A DNA stretch of 45,544 bases from positions 1 through 45,544 of the forward strand of contig JAAYHJ010000005.1 in the NCBI GenBank assembly GCA_012735465.1. The letters run 5' to 3'. Made by a program: the position numbers and the translations under genes. The DNA comes from Clostridiaceae bacterium. GTDB taxonomy: Bacteria; Bacillota; Clostridia; SK-Y3. Below the pieces are notes generated by a model. The model had not been told where the DNA came from. It saw nothing but the letters and a program-made list of their open reading frames with translations, and made no database searches. Of this stretch, positions 24,921 to 33,234 are shown one piece after another; position 1 is the stretch's first letter, and each line of letters opens with the position of its first letter.

Positions 24921-26380
24921 TAATGCCCACTCTCCATTTCTTCTTCTTTTAAAATTTCTCGTACGATTTTTTCTTCATCAAAGTCAATGACTTTATCTTT
25001 AAGTATCTGATAGGTTTCATGCCCCTTTCCGGCCAGAACAATCACATCATCTTTTTCTGCATTCCTGATCGCATACCTGATTGCTTCATACCGGTTTTCT
25101 ATCCTGACATAAGGACAGGGGGTTTTTTTAATTCCTTCTTCTATATGATCTATAATAACTCCAGGGTCTTCTGTCCTGGGATTATCGGAGGTAATGATGC
25201 AAAAATCCGACAGCTCCCCGGCAATTTTCCCCATAACGGGCCTTTTCGTTCTGTCCCTGTCGCCTCCGCAGCCAAATAAGGTCACTACCCTGCCCTTTGC
25301 AAGCCCTCTTACCGTGTTTAATATATTTTCCAGGCCGTCCGGCGTATGGGCATAGTCAATGATCACCGCAAAATCCTTTCCTGTCTCAACAATTTGTGCC
25401 CTGCCCGGTACCCCCTTTGCCTGCTTCAACCCTTTTTGAATCTGGCGCAGGTTTATACCCAAAGATAAACATGCCCCGATACTACCCAAGGCATTATATA
25501 CGGAAAACTTACCCGGTATAGCCAGTTCTATAAATGCGTTCCCGTGGGGAGTTATGCAATCAAACTTTACACCGCTTGCCGAAATTGATAGGTTTTCCGC
25601 TCTTACATCGGCAATGCTTTCAATTGCAAAGGTCATCATGTCACATTTGCCGTTTTTAAGTATATAATCGCTGTTAACATCATCAATGTTAACAACCCCT
25701 TTTTTACAGCGGTCAAACAGCTTTGATTTTGCCTTAAGGTAATTTTCCATGGTACCGTGAAAGTCAAGGTGGTCCTGGGTTATATTTGTAAAAATCCCTA
25801 CTTCAAAATCACAGCCTTCCACCCTATCTAGCTCCAACGAATGGGAAGATACTTCCATTACAACATATTCCACCTTTTCCCTGGCCATGTCATAAAAAAG
25901 CCGCTGAAGCTCAAGGGACTCGGGAGTGGTATGATGTGCCGGCAGGACCTTTTCCCCTATCATGTTCTGGTTTGTTCCAATAAGCCCTACCTTGCTTCCA
26001 CCTGCCTCAAGTATGGATTTAATCAAATATGTGGTAGTGGTTTTACCGTTTGTTCCTGTAACACCTATCAGCTTAAACTCGGATGATGGATGATTGTAAA
26101 AAGCAGCGGAAACCAGTGCCAGTGCCTTTCTCGAATGAGTCACTTTTATGCGCGGCACTGGTAATTCTCCTACTTCCTTTTCCACCATTACTGCCGAAGC
26201 TCCTTTTTGGATCGCCTCTTCAATATAGTCATGTCCGTCTGCCTTAAACCCTTTTATGCATACAAACAAATCTCCCGGCTTAACCTTTCTGGAATCATAG
26301 GCAATACCTTTGATCACTGCATCTATATTACCAATAATATACTCGGTCTCCACAATATTGGTCAATTTCTCCAGACGCAT
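24920..26380 (-). CDS. murE: UDP-MurNAc-tripeptide synthetase MurE (meso-DAP-adding)
   Basis: This 486-residue Mur ligase adds the third amino acid of the stem peptide. The P-loop is GVTGTNGKTTTTYL, followed by VMEVSSHSLELDRV. The motif DNPR in TSDNPRTEDP is the recognised signature for meso-diaminopimelate, where lysine-type enzymes differ, so the wall is probably DAP-type. The C-terminal domain contains GKGHETYQ. It sits between the transpeptidase gene and murF in the standard order. Confidence 0.96.
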   Translation of the reverse strand: MRLEKLTNIVETEYIIGNIDAVIKGIAYDSRKVKPGDLFVCIKGFKADGHDYIEEAIQKGASAVMVEKEVGELPVPRIKVTHSRKALALVSAAFYNHPSSEFKLIGVTGTNGKTTTTYLIKSILEAGGSKVGLIGTNQNMIGEKVLPAHHTTPESLELQRLFYDMAREKVEYVVMEVSSHSLELDRVEGCDFEVGIFTNITQDHLDFHGTMENYLKAKSKLFDRCKKGVVNIDDVNSDYILKNGKCDMMTFAIESIADVRAENLSISASGVKFDCITPHGNAFIELAIPGKFSVYNALGSIGACLSLGINLRQIQKGLKQAKGVPGRAQIVETGKDFAVIIDYAHTPDGLENILNTVRGLAKGRVVTLFGCGGDRDRTKRPVMGKIAGELSDFCIITSDNPRTEDPGVIIDHIEEGIKKTPCPYVRIENRYEAIRYAIRNAEKDDVIVLAGKGHETYQILKDKVIDFDEEKIVREILKEEEMESGH

Positions 26381-26400
26381 AAAACCCCTCCCATTAGGTA

Positions 26401-28566
26401 CTAGTCCACATCCATATGTCTGAACTCTACATTGACCACAGTGCCGGGTGGAACCACCGTCCCCGCAGCAGGCTCCTGTTTAATTGCAGTGCCCGACCCG
26501 GTAATCCTAATGTTCAGTCCCGCATTAATGATAATCCGATTGGAGTCCAACACCGATTTACCCAATACGTCAGGTACAACAACATTTTCTACCTTATCAG
26601 CACCTTCCGTATACAGTATTACCGTCGATTGTCCCTGTAGTTTCGCTCCGGGCTTGGGTGTCTGATCAATTATAGTGTTTCCATTTCCTTCTACTTTATT
26701 TTTCAGATTGAGTTCTTTCAGAGCATTTTGCGCTTCTTTCACTTCCATATTTCTCAGTTCAGGAACAATAACATCCATTGTTTCCAATTCCTTTTCCGTA
26801 AACTTAGGCTCCACTTCCAGGTAACGCAATGTATCATCAAGTATTTTACCCACCACCGGTGCAGCAATGGTTCCGCCATAGTAAGATTCTCCCATCGGTT
26901 CATCCAATATGACGAGGCATACCACCTTTGGGTCATCGGCAGGCGCAAAGCCAATAAAGGAAGCAATGTATTTGCCATTGCCCCTGGGCAGCTTCTCGGA
27001 TGTACCGGTCTTTCCTGCAACCCTGAAACCTTTTATATAGGCATTGCCTCCAGTCCCTTCAGAAACAACCGATTCCAGTATATTTCTCAAGGTTGCCGCC
27101 GTCTCCTTTGAGATCACCTGTCTTACAATCTCCGGCTCAAAAGTTTGAACAACATTACCGTCCACATCGGTTAGCTGCTTTACAAGTCTGGGCTTAAGAA
27201 GCAGCCCGTCATTTGCAACCGCAGATACGGCACAAACCATTTGCAAGGGCGTAACGGTAAAGCCCTGCCCAAAGGCTGCGGTAGCCAGTTCCAGTTCATT
27301 AAAGTTTTCTTTTTTATGAAATAATCCTGCTGTTTCCCCATCAAAATCTATACCGGTTTTGTCCATGAACCCAAAAGCATCCACATAACGATAAAACTTA
27401 TCACTGCCCAGCCGGAAGGCAACATCAATAAAAACCGGGTTACACGAGTTTTGTACCCCCTCCACAAAGGTCTGGGTACCGTGGGGGTTGTAGGAACGCC
27501 AACATTTTATATTATGATTGGCCACGGTTGCATAACCTCTGCAGGTAAAGACATCGTCCACTTTAACCACATTTTCTTCCAATCCCATGGCCGATGTAAA
27601 AATTTTAAAGGTAGAACCCGGCTCATAACTATCTACAACGGCTTTATTTCTCCACATCTTTCCAAGCTCTATTTCGTAGCGTTTTTTAAACTCTTCACCG
27701 GTTAACTTCTCCAATTCCTCACGGGCTTGTGCATCCTGAATTTCAAAAGGATTGTTAAGGTCAAAATCCGGCTTGACAGCCATTGCCAATATATCCCCTG
27801 TTTTAGGGTCCATGACTATGGCTGCTCCTCCCTGCTGCACCTTGTTTTCTATGACAGCCGTTTCCAAGTGTTTTTCAACAAAGTGCTGTATAACCTCATC
27901 AATGGTTAACACCACATTCGTACCTTCTTCTGCGTTTATATACCTTTCATAGGGATACGGCATATCGGTTCCAAGGGCATCCTTTGCAGCCACAATCCGG
28001 CCCGGCATCCCCTTCAAATATTTATCATACTTGGCTTCAATACCAAACAGGCCTTGATTATCCGTACCCGTTGCACCAATAACATGGGAAGCAAAATTAC
28101 CATAAGGATAATACCTTTTTGAATCCTCCTCAAGATAAACACCTTTAAAATTATATCCCCTTATGATATCCGCTTCCTTTTTTTCAATTTTTCTTTTTAT
28201 GAACTCATAGGCGCTGTTTTTTGTAATCTTATTATATACTTCCTCATAGCTCATACCTAAGACTTCCGATAGTTTCGCTGCAACTTCTTCCGCATTTCCG
28301 GCCTTTTTTATCTCATTAGGTATAACACTTACCGTGTCCACCGATGCGCTGACAGCTAAAGGTTTCCCATTACGGTCATAAATGGTGCCCCGTCTTGAAC
28401 TTATTATCCTGTCCCTCGTCTGCTGTTCAATGGCTTCTTTTTGCAGTCTTTCCCCTTCATGAATTTGCCACCAGCCGGTTCTTATTATAAGAGCGATGGC
28501 TGCGGTAATAAATATTATTAAAAGCGTAAATATTCTTTTCTTTATTGTTATACTAGGAGCTGCCAA
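26401..28566 (-). CDS. spoVD: Class B penicillin-binding protein with two PASTA domains (SpoVD/PBP2B-like)
   Basis: This protein of about 721 residues is a septal transpeptidase anchored by one N-terminal membrane segment (RIFTLLIIFITAAIALII). A dimerisation domain precedes the transpeptidase domain, whose active-site motifs are STFK (in YEPGSTFKIF), SCN (VQNSCNPVF) and KTG (AGKTGTSEK). Two PASTA repeats (about VIVPELRNMEVKEAQNALKE, then VVVPDVLGKSVLDSNRI) end the protein. In Bacillus, two PASTA domains fit PBP2B, while SpoVD has one; Clostridia often have a single cluster gene. I chose the TTG at 28566, seven nt after AAGGGTGG. In-frame GTG 28584 and TTG 28599 lack such a site, the latter lying within a leader hairpin. 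Confidence 0.93.
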   Translation of the reverse strand: MAAPSITIKKRIFTLLIIFITAAIALIIRTGWWQIHEGERLQKEAIEQQTRDRIISSRRGTIYDRNGKPLAVSASVDTVSVIPNEIKKAGNAEEVAAKLSEVLGMSYEEVYNKITKNSAYEFIKRKIEKKEADIIRGYNFKGVYLEEDSKRYYPYGNFASHVIGATGTDNQGLFGIEAKYDKYLKGMPGRIVAAKDALGTDMPYPYERYINAEEGTNVVLTIDEVIQHFVEKHLETAVIENKVQQGGAAIVMDPKTGDILAMAVKPDFDLNNPFEIQDAQAREELEKLTGEEFKKRYEIELGKMWRNKAVVDSYEPGSTFKIFTSAMGLEENVVKVDDVFTCRGYATVANHNIKCWRSYNPHGTQTFVEGVQNSCNPVFIDVAFRLGSDKFYRYVDAFGFMDKTGIDFDGETAGLFHKKENFNELELATAAFGQGFTVTPLQMVCAVSAVANDGLLLKPRLVKQLTDVDGNVVQTFEPEIVRQVISKETAATLRNILESVVSEGTGGNAYIKGFRVAGKTGTSEKLPRGNGKYIASFIGFAPADDPKVVCLVILDEPMGESYYGGTIAAPVVGKILDDTLRYLEVEPKFTEKELETMDVIVPELRNMEVKEAQNALKELNLKNKVEGNGNTIIDQTPKPGAKLQGQSTVILYTEGADKVENVVVPDVLGKSVLDSNRIIINAGLNIRITGSGTAIKQEPAAGTVVPPGTVVNVEFRHMDVD

Positions 28567-28587
28567 AACAAAACCACCCTTCACAAC

Positions 28588-28664
28588 GTAGGGAGTCAAA
28601 AGCCAAGTGGTTGGAGCTGATTCCTCCAGCTATATTTATCCACTTCTGACTCCTCACTCCCTAC
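28588..28664. repeat. 77-nt nested inverted repeat in the ftsL-spoVD gap
   Basis: GTAGGGAGT (28588-28596) matches ACTCCCTAC (28656-28664) perfectly. Inside, GGAGTCA (28592-28598) can alternatively pair with TGACTCC (28647-28653). AAGTGG (28605-28610) pairs with CCACTT (28640-28645), and AGCTG (28615-28619) with CAGCT (28627-28631). The element ends just upstream of the spoVD ribosome-binding site. It could be a small palindromic mobile repeat, a leader structure, or both. Confidence 0.6.
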
Positions 28665-28699
28665 CAAAAGTAACATCTTTAATTATATATAATATGGAT

Positions 28700-29188
28700 T
28701 TAATGTAAATATTCCAAAACATTGTTAATTATCGTCATTAGCGTTGATAAACCACCTAAACGATTATCCTTATCCGGCTGCTCGTATACTACTTCTGCAT
28801 AATCTTTCTTTTCGATGGTGACATAAACAATCTGGTATTTTTCAGGGCGCCTCATTCCCAGCCTGTTTTTTGCAATTTCTTCTATTTTTTGAAGATTAAT
28901 CGACCTGTCCAGCTCCACCTGCATTTGCTCATTATTTCGTTTAAGCTGGTTAAGCTGCTTTTTATATGCCTCAACCTGCGAGCTTTCCTCAGCAATAGCT
29001 GCATAACGAAGTATTATAAAAAAAGCAACACCAAAACACAGCAACACCTGAAGAAGGGTCCTGATCTTTTGCACCCCTCCCCCTTTTGGGTGATCTGCAG
29101 GTATATTTAGATTATTTTGCTGATTATCATATACATATTCTTGTTGCTGATACCTATATGCATTACTGCCCGTTTGTGCCGGTAACAA
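28700..29188 (-). CDS. ftsL: FtsL-like cell division protein
   Basis: This 162-residue bitopic protein fits FtsL by position between rsmH and the transpeptidase gene and by topology. A Gln/Asn/Tyr-rich cytoplasmic N-terminus precedes one membrane segment (LLQVLLCFGVAFFIILRYAA, about 46-65). An extracytoplasmic coiled coil follows (EAYKKQLNQLKRNNEQMQVE). The segment KIEEIAKNRLGMRRPEKYQI is typical of FtsL/DivIC proteins. Sequence conservation in this family is low. Translation starts at a TTG (29188) seven nt after a run of G residues. The C-terminal 40 residues extend beyond the usual FtsL length. Confidence 0.85.
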   Translation of the reverse strand: MLPAQTGSNAYRYQQQEYVYDNQQNNLNIPADHPKGGGVQKIRTLLQVLLCFGVAFFIILRYAAIAEESSQVEAYKKQLNQLKRNNEQMQVELDRSINLQKIEEIAKNRLGMRRPEKYQIVYVTIEKKDYAEVVYEQPDKDNRLGGLSTLMTIINNVLEYLH

Positions 29189-29227
29189 ATGAATCGCCCC
29201 CCTTTAGTACACAGAACCAACCTGGTT

Positions 29228-30169
29228 CTATGTATTTATTTTTTCTGCCACTCTAAGTTTTGAACTCCTTGCCCTAGGATTTTTTACCTTTTCTTCCCCA
29301 GAAGGTATTATGGGTTTTCTTGTAATTATATTTACAAGCGGTTTTTTACCGCAAATGCAAACCGGAAACCTTGGTGGACACTCACATCGGCTGCTAAGCT
29401 CACTGAAAGTCTGCTTCACAATCCTGTCTTCCAATGAGTGGAATGTAATAACTGCTATCCTTCCTCCGGGTTTTAAAACATCAATAAAATCTTTTATGGA
29501 ACTGCTCAATATATCCAGCTCATCATTTACCTCTATGCGAATTGCCTGAAATGTCCTTTTTGCAGGATGGGGCCCATCCCGCCGTGCCGAGGCCGGGATG
29601 GCCTTTTTAATCACATCCACCAGTTCTCCTGTTGTCCTAATGGGTGAAACAGCCCGCCTGGCCACTATGAAGCTTGCAATCCTTTTTGCCCACTTTTCTT
29701 CCCCATACTTGGATATGATCTCACTTAATTCCTCTTCAGAATATTCGTTCACCACATTATATGCGCTGAAAGGACTTGCACGATTCATTCGCATATCCAA
29801 AGGTGCATCATGCTGATAGCTAAAACCTCTTTCTCCTTCATCCAGTTGGTGGGATGATACTCCAAGGTCCATGACCACCCCGTCAATCTGCTGAATACCC
29901 AGTTTATTTAAAATACTTTTTATATTTTTAAAATTATCATTAATAAATATAACCACTGGCTCATAATCCTTAAGCCTTTTTTGGGACGCTTCAATTGCAT
30001 TAATATCCTGATCAATCCCTATTACTTTACCGTAGCGACCTATTCTCTTGCATATTTCAAGGGTATGCCCACCGCCTCCAAGGGTGGCATCCACGTAAAC
30101 GCCATCCTCTTTTATATTTAATGCATCAATGCTTTCTTTTAAAAGCACCGGTACATGCTTAAAATCCAT
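29228..30169 (-). CDS. rsmH: 16S rRNA (cytosine(1402)-N(4))-methyltransferase RsmH
   Basis: This 313-residue SAM-dependent methyltransferase (formerly MraW) modifies C1402 of 16S rRNA in the decoding centre. [13 protein letters not shown] opens the protein, the SAM-binding motif [13 protein letters not shown] follows, and [15 protein letters not shown] and [15 protein letters not shown] are conserved. The C-terminal [12 protein letters not shown] ending is diagnostic. It is the second gene of the cluster, 36 nt after mraZ. Confidence 0.97.
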   Translation of the reverse strand: MDFKHVPVLLKESIDALNIKEDGVYVDATLGGGGHTLEICKRIGRYGKVIGIDQDINAIEASQKRLKDYEPVVIFINDNFKNIKSILNKLGIQQIDGVVMDLGVSSHQLDEGERGFSYQHDAPLDMRMNRASPFSAYNVVNEYSEEELSEIISKYGEEKWAKRIASFIVARRAVSPIRTTGELVDVIKKAIPASARRDGPHPAKRTFQAIRIEVNDELDILSSSIKDFIDVLKPGGRIAVITFHSLEDRIVKQTFSELSSRCECPPRFPVCICGKKPLVNIITRKPIIPSGEEKVKNPRARSSKLRVAEKINT

Positions 30170-30205
30170 CCATTCACCTTCCTAAATCCGATAGCTATAG
30201 GGGTC

Positions 30206-30637
30206 TTATATGCCCAGGTAAGCCATCTTTTCTGCTAATTCATCCGGGTTAATATTTTCATCGCTATTGTACCTATACCATCGCTGCTTGTCCCATATCT
30301 CCACCCGGGTCGATACCCCAATAATGACTACTTCTTTATTCAACGACGCATACTCCCGTAAACTTTGGGGGATTAGTATTCGCCCTTGTTTATCCACCTC
30401 ACATTCTGCGGCACCGGAAAAAAAGAAGCGACTAAAGGCTCGTGCATCCTTACTGGTTAGCGGCAAAGTTTTTAGCTTTGCTTCTAGGTTAGCCCATTCG
30501 TCCAAAGAATATACAAACAGGCAGTTATCCAAGCCTTTGGTAACAATAAATCGGTATCCGAGATGCTCACGAAACTTTGACGGGATAATAACTCTTCCTT
30601 TTGCATCTATGCTATGCAAATATTCTCCTATAAACAA
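30206..30637 (-). CDS. mraZ: Transcriptional regulator MraZ
   Basis: This 143-residue protein has two SpoVT/AbrB-like repeats, each with the DxxxR signature: [14 protein letters not shown] near residue 11 and [14 protein letters not shown] near residue 82. MraZ forms ring-shaped oligomers and represses the division cluster by binding short repeats upstream of its own gene. Such repeats are present 30-60 nt upstream here. The gene heads the cell-wall cluster, so autoregulation would affect all downstream genes. Confidence 0.97.
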   Translation of the reverse strand: MFIGEYLHSIDAKGRVIIPSKFREHLGYRFIVTKGLDNCLFVYSLDEWANLEAKLKTLPLTSKDARAFSRFFFSGAAECEVDKQGRILIPQSLREYASLNKEVVIIGVSTRVEIWDKQRWYRYNSDENINPDELAEKMAYLGI

Positions 30638-30660
30638 ACCTCTTCACCCTATTTATGCAA

Positions 30661-30694
30661 CTGTCCACCACTTTGCACCACTTTACACCACTAC
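30661..30694. promoter_or_regulatory. MraZ-type binding boxes, three 10-bp direct repeats
   Basis: On the minus strand three successive 10-bp units read TAGTGGTG, AAAGTGGTG and AAAGTGGTG (plus strand CACCACTTT pattern). Ten-bp-spaced repeats containing GTGG or TGGG are the known MraZ target in several bacteria. They lie just downstream of the predicted transcription start of mraZ. Confidence 0.7.
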
Positions 30695-30701
30695 AATTGT
30701 A

Positions 30702-30730
30702 ATTTTATAACATTTACCCGTTTAAAGCAA
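30702..30730 (-). promoter_or_regulatory. mraZ (division cluster) promoter
   Basis: On the minus strand TTGCTT (30730-30725) and TAAAAT (30707-30702) are spaced by 17 bp. The start would fall near 30695, at the edge of the MraZ boxes. Confidence 0.5.
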
Positions 30731-30741
30731 TAGATTTTATT

Positions 30742-30780
30742 AAAAAATAAAAAAGATGGGTCTAAAGAATCATCCCACCT
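30742..30780 (-). terminator. Terminator after the Spo0E-like gene
   Basis: On the minus strand AGGTGGG pairs with CCCATCT (one G-U pair), followed by TTTTTTATTTTTTA. It separates the Spo0E-like gene from mraZ. Confidence 0.7.
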
Positions 30781-30811
30781 TTCATGTAATATGGTACTGA
30801 GTTACTAGACG

Positions 30812-30994
30812 CTACCGTTTGCTTCTAACAGTAGCACTATCCCGTTTGCCTTCTATCTTCATCCGATTATAATAATATTCAACAATTAATTTGTCTAACT
30901 CTATACTAATAGCATAAACTTCTTCATAATCGACATCTTTTGACAACAAGGAATCCAGTTTGTTCCTCAGAGCATTAATTCGATCATTTAACAT
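30812..30994 (-). CDS. Spo0E-like aspartyl-phosphate phosphatase
   Basis: This 60-residue protein is predicted to be a two-helix hairpin. The motif SIELDKLIVEYY matches the Spo0E family core (S-x-x-L-D), whose members dephosphorylate Spo0A~P and so delay sporulation. AGAGGTGA precedes the ATG. It lies alone between lgt and mraZ and has its own terminator. A second family member is present at 43505-43720. Actual phosphatase activity towards Spo0A is inferred from the family. Confidence 0.82.
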   Translation of the reverse strand: MLNDRINALRNKLDSLLSKDVDYEEVYAISIELDKLIVEYYYNRMKIEGKRDSATVRSKR

Positions 30995-31129
30995 AGTGTC
31001 ACCTCTAAATTGGATTGCTTTCTCATTTTACAACACCATACAAAATATGTCAATAAATATTTTGTTTCATCCTTTTTACAATACTGTTACATTTCTTAAT
31101 TTAAAAAATTCCATATAATTCAACAAAAT

Positions 31130-31924
31130 TCAATATGCCTTTTTATTCTTTCTATAATATATGAGCAAACCTGCACATAAGAATACTGATACAAATGCTA
31201 CCACCTGGGAAATGCGAAAGCTGCCCCAATAGAGGCTATCGGCTCTCATACCTTCGATCCAAAACCGTCCTAAACCGTACCACAACCCATATAACAGGAA
31301 TATTTCTCCATCAAATTTTTTTCTTTTCCGATACCAAAAAAGGAACAGAAAGCCCACCAGGTTCCACAAGGATTCATATAAAAAAGTCGGATGTACCGAA
31401 ATCCTTGCCTGTGCGTCAATGTCAAATATTTCCATTCTCCAGGGAAGGCGGGTTGGCCCTCCATAGGCTTCCTGATTCACAAAATTTCCCCATCTCCCAA
31501 TTGCCTGGGCAATCAATAATCCCAAGGCACCTATATCGCATACTTTCCATAAATCTACTTTATTAATTTTACAATAAATTACAGTAGATAAAAGAGCGGC
31601 AAGGATGGCACCGTAGATTGCCATCCCACCATGTCTTATTGAAAAAATTTCCATAATGTTATTCTTATAGAAAGACCAGTTAAATAAGACATAGTATAGC
31701 CTTGCTCCCACAATAGCGGAGGGCGTACCATACAGCGCAACATCCAAAATAACTTCCGAATTTAACCCCACCCTTCTTGCTTCATAATGAGCAAGAATAA
31801 CTGCTATCATAAATCCAATTGATATAATAATTCCGTACCAATAAATTGGTATGCCAAAGGCGCGGAAAGCTACTGGATCTATGTTAAATTCCAATCCAAG
31901 GCCCGGGAATCCAATAGGTTGCAT
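31130..31924 (-). CDS. lgt: Prolipoprotein diacylglyceryl transferase Lgt
   Basis: This 264-residue membrane enzyme transfers diacylglycerol from phosphatidylglycerol to the lipobox cysteine of prolipoproteins. Seven hydrophobic segments are visible. The signature GRWGNFVNQEAYGGPTRLPW is near the middle, and PTFLYESLWNLVGF follows. ATG 31924 follows GGAGGAG; an in-frame TTG at 31939 overlaps that site and is rejected. It lies 30 nt downstream of the M16 peptidase pair. The YhcN-like lipoprotein encoded nearby is a likely substrate among many. Confidence 0.95.
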   Translation of the reverse strand: MQPIGFPGLGLEFNIDPVAFRAFGIPIYWYGIIISIGFMIAVILAHYEARRVGLNSEVILDVALYGTPSAIVGARLYYVLFNWSFYKNNIMEIFSIRHGGMAIYGAILAALLSTVIYCKINKVDLWKVCDIGALGLLIAQAIGRWGNFVNQEAYGGPTRLPWRMEIFDIDAQARISVHPTFLYESLWNLVGFLFLFWYRKRKKFDGEIFLLYGLWYGLGRFWIEGMRADSLYWGSFRISQVVAFVSVFLCAGLLIYYRKNKKAY

Positions 31925-31953
31925 GACATTCTCCTCCAATCGGCATGTATAAT

Positions 31954-33234
31954 TTAATAGGGCCTGACAACCGACAATGCCATATTCTCCGGCTTGAAGT
32001 GATTCACAAGGCGCTCATTTACATCATCAAGAGTTATTGTCTCAAAAACATCAATATAGTTTAAAAGGTCAATATCCTTAAATAAATTTGCCATAAAATT
32101 ATTTGCTATTCCTTCTATATTATTAAACTGACGTATGAACCTGCCGTAAATCACCTTTTTTATTCTCTCATATTCGTTCTTTTCAAGGCCGCGGCTGCGG
32201 AGCCTGTCAATTTCCTCCAAAATATACTGCTGTACCTTCTCCGGCTGAGACGATTCCCCGCCTAAAATGGTAAACCCGTAGTCAATTTCAGCAGTGAAAT
32301 CAGATTCAAAAGTATCATTTATCAATCCCTTTTCATATAAATCCTGATACAAAACAGTACTTTTACCCAAAACCATTTCAAGCAGTATCCTTGTAACTAT
32401 ATCCTTTCTAAGAAGCCGTTCTCCTCCATATCCTATATCATTATCCTTAAATCCAATTTGAAACAGAGGTATTGATACGCTTAATTTTTGCTCAACTTTA
32501 GGTTGATTAATTATTTCCGGTTCTTCCGGGTATATCCTTTTTATACCACTTTTAGTCCTGTCACAAACCTTTATGCACTTTTCCACATGTTCCCATACCT
32601 CATCGGGATTTACATCCCCTGCTATAAAAAGCAGCATGTTTGAAGGGTTGTAAAAAGTATTATAACACTTATACAATATATCCTTATTGATTTTACTGAT
32701 GCTTTCTATGGTCCCTGCAATATCTTTCCTTACAGGATGGCAGTGATAAAGGGCTCCAAGTAAATTAAAGTAAACACGCCAATGGGGGTCATCTTCATAC
32801 ATCCTGATTTCCTGCCCTATAATTCCCTGTTCTTTTTGAACGCTTTCATCGGTAAAATACGGGTTTTGTACAAAATTCAACAGTATATCTAAATTTTCAT
32901 AAAAATAATCAGTACAATAAAACAGATAGGCTGTAATGTTGAAAGATGTAAATGCATTGGCTGAAGCTCCTAATCGGGAAAATTTTTCAAATACGTTCCC
33001 TTCTTCTTCTTCAAATAGCTTATGCTCAAGAAAATGGGCTATTCCATCCGGCACCTCCGTAACCTCTTGTTCCCCCGGCACAATAAACTTGCTGTCCACG
33101 GATCCATACCTGGTGGCAAATACAGCATAGCTTTTGCTATAGCCTTTCTTGGGCAATATATATACATTTAACCCGCTCCTATGTATCCTGTGAAATAATG
33201 TTTCTCCGAGTACCGGATTACTTATCTGTTTCAA
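31954..33234 (-). CDS. M16 family zinc peptidase (YmfH-like)
   Basis: This protein of about 426 residues belongs to the pitrilysin/insulinase family. The inverted zinc motif HFLEH (residues 67-71 from my start) lies in DGIAHFLEHKLFEEEEGN, so it should be catalytically competent. The second, non-catalytic half follows. I placed the start at a TTG (33234), nine nt after AAGGAGG and next to the conserved ETLFHRI segment. The longer frame to 33312 runs deep into the upstream gene. The 17-nt overlap with the upstream M16-like gene and the inactive partner suggest a heterodimer, as for other YmfF/YmfH pairs. Confidence 0.88.
   Translation of the reverse strand: MKQISNPVLGETLFHRIHRSGLNVYILPKKGYSKSYAVFATRYGSVDSKFIVPGEQEVTEVPDGIAHFLEHKLFEEEEGNVFEKFSRLGASANAFTSFNITAYLFYCTDYFYENLDILLNFVQNPYFTDESVQKEQGIIGQEIRMYEDDPHWRVYFNLLGALYHCHPVRKDIAGTIESISKINKDILYKCYNTFYNPSNMLLFIAGDVNPDEVWEHVEKCIKVCDRTKSGIKRIYPEEPEIINQPKVEQKLSVSIPLFQIGFKDNDIGYGGERLLRKDIVTRILLEMVLGKSTVLYQDLYEKGLINDTFESDFTAEIDYGFTILGGESSQPEKVQQYILEEIDRLRSRGLEKNEYERIKKVIYGRFIRQFNNIEGIANNFMANLFKDIDLLNYIDVFETITLDDVNERLVNHFKPENMALSVVRPY

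Noticed and set aside
26754-27020. 88-codon minus-strand frame inside spoVD
   Set aside because: It is an out-of-frame shadow within the transpeptidase domain; the PBP frame is intact throughout.
31204-31566. Plus-strand frame opposite lgt
   Set aside because: It is antisense to a well-conserved gene and lacks any start signal.
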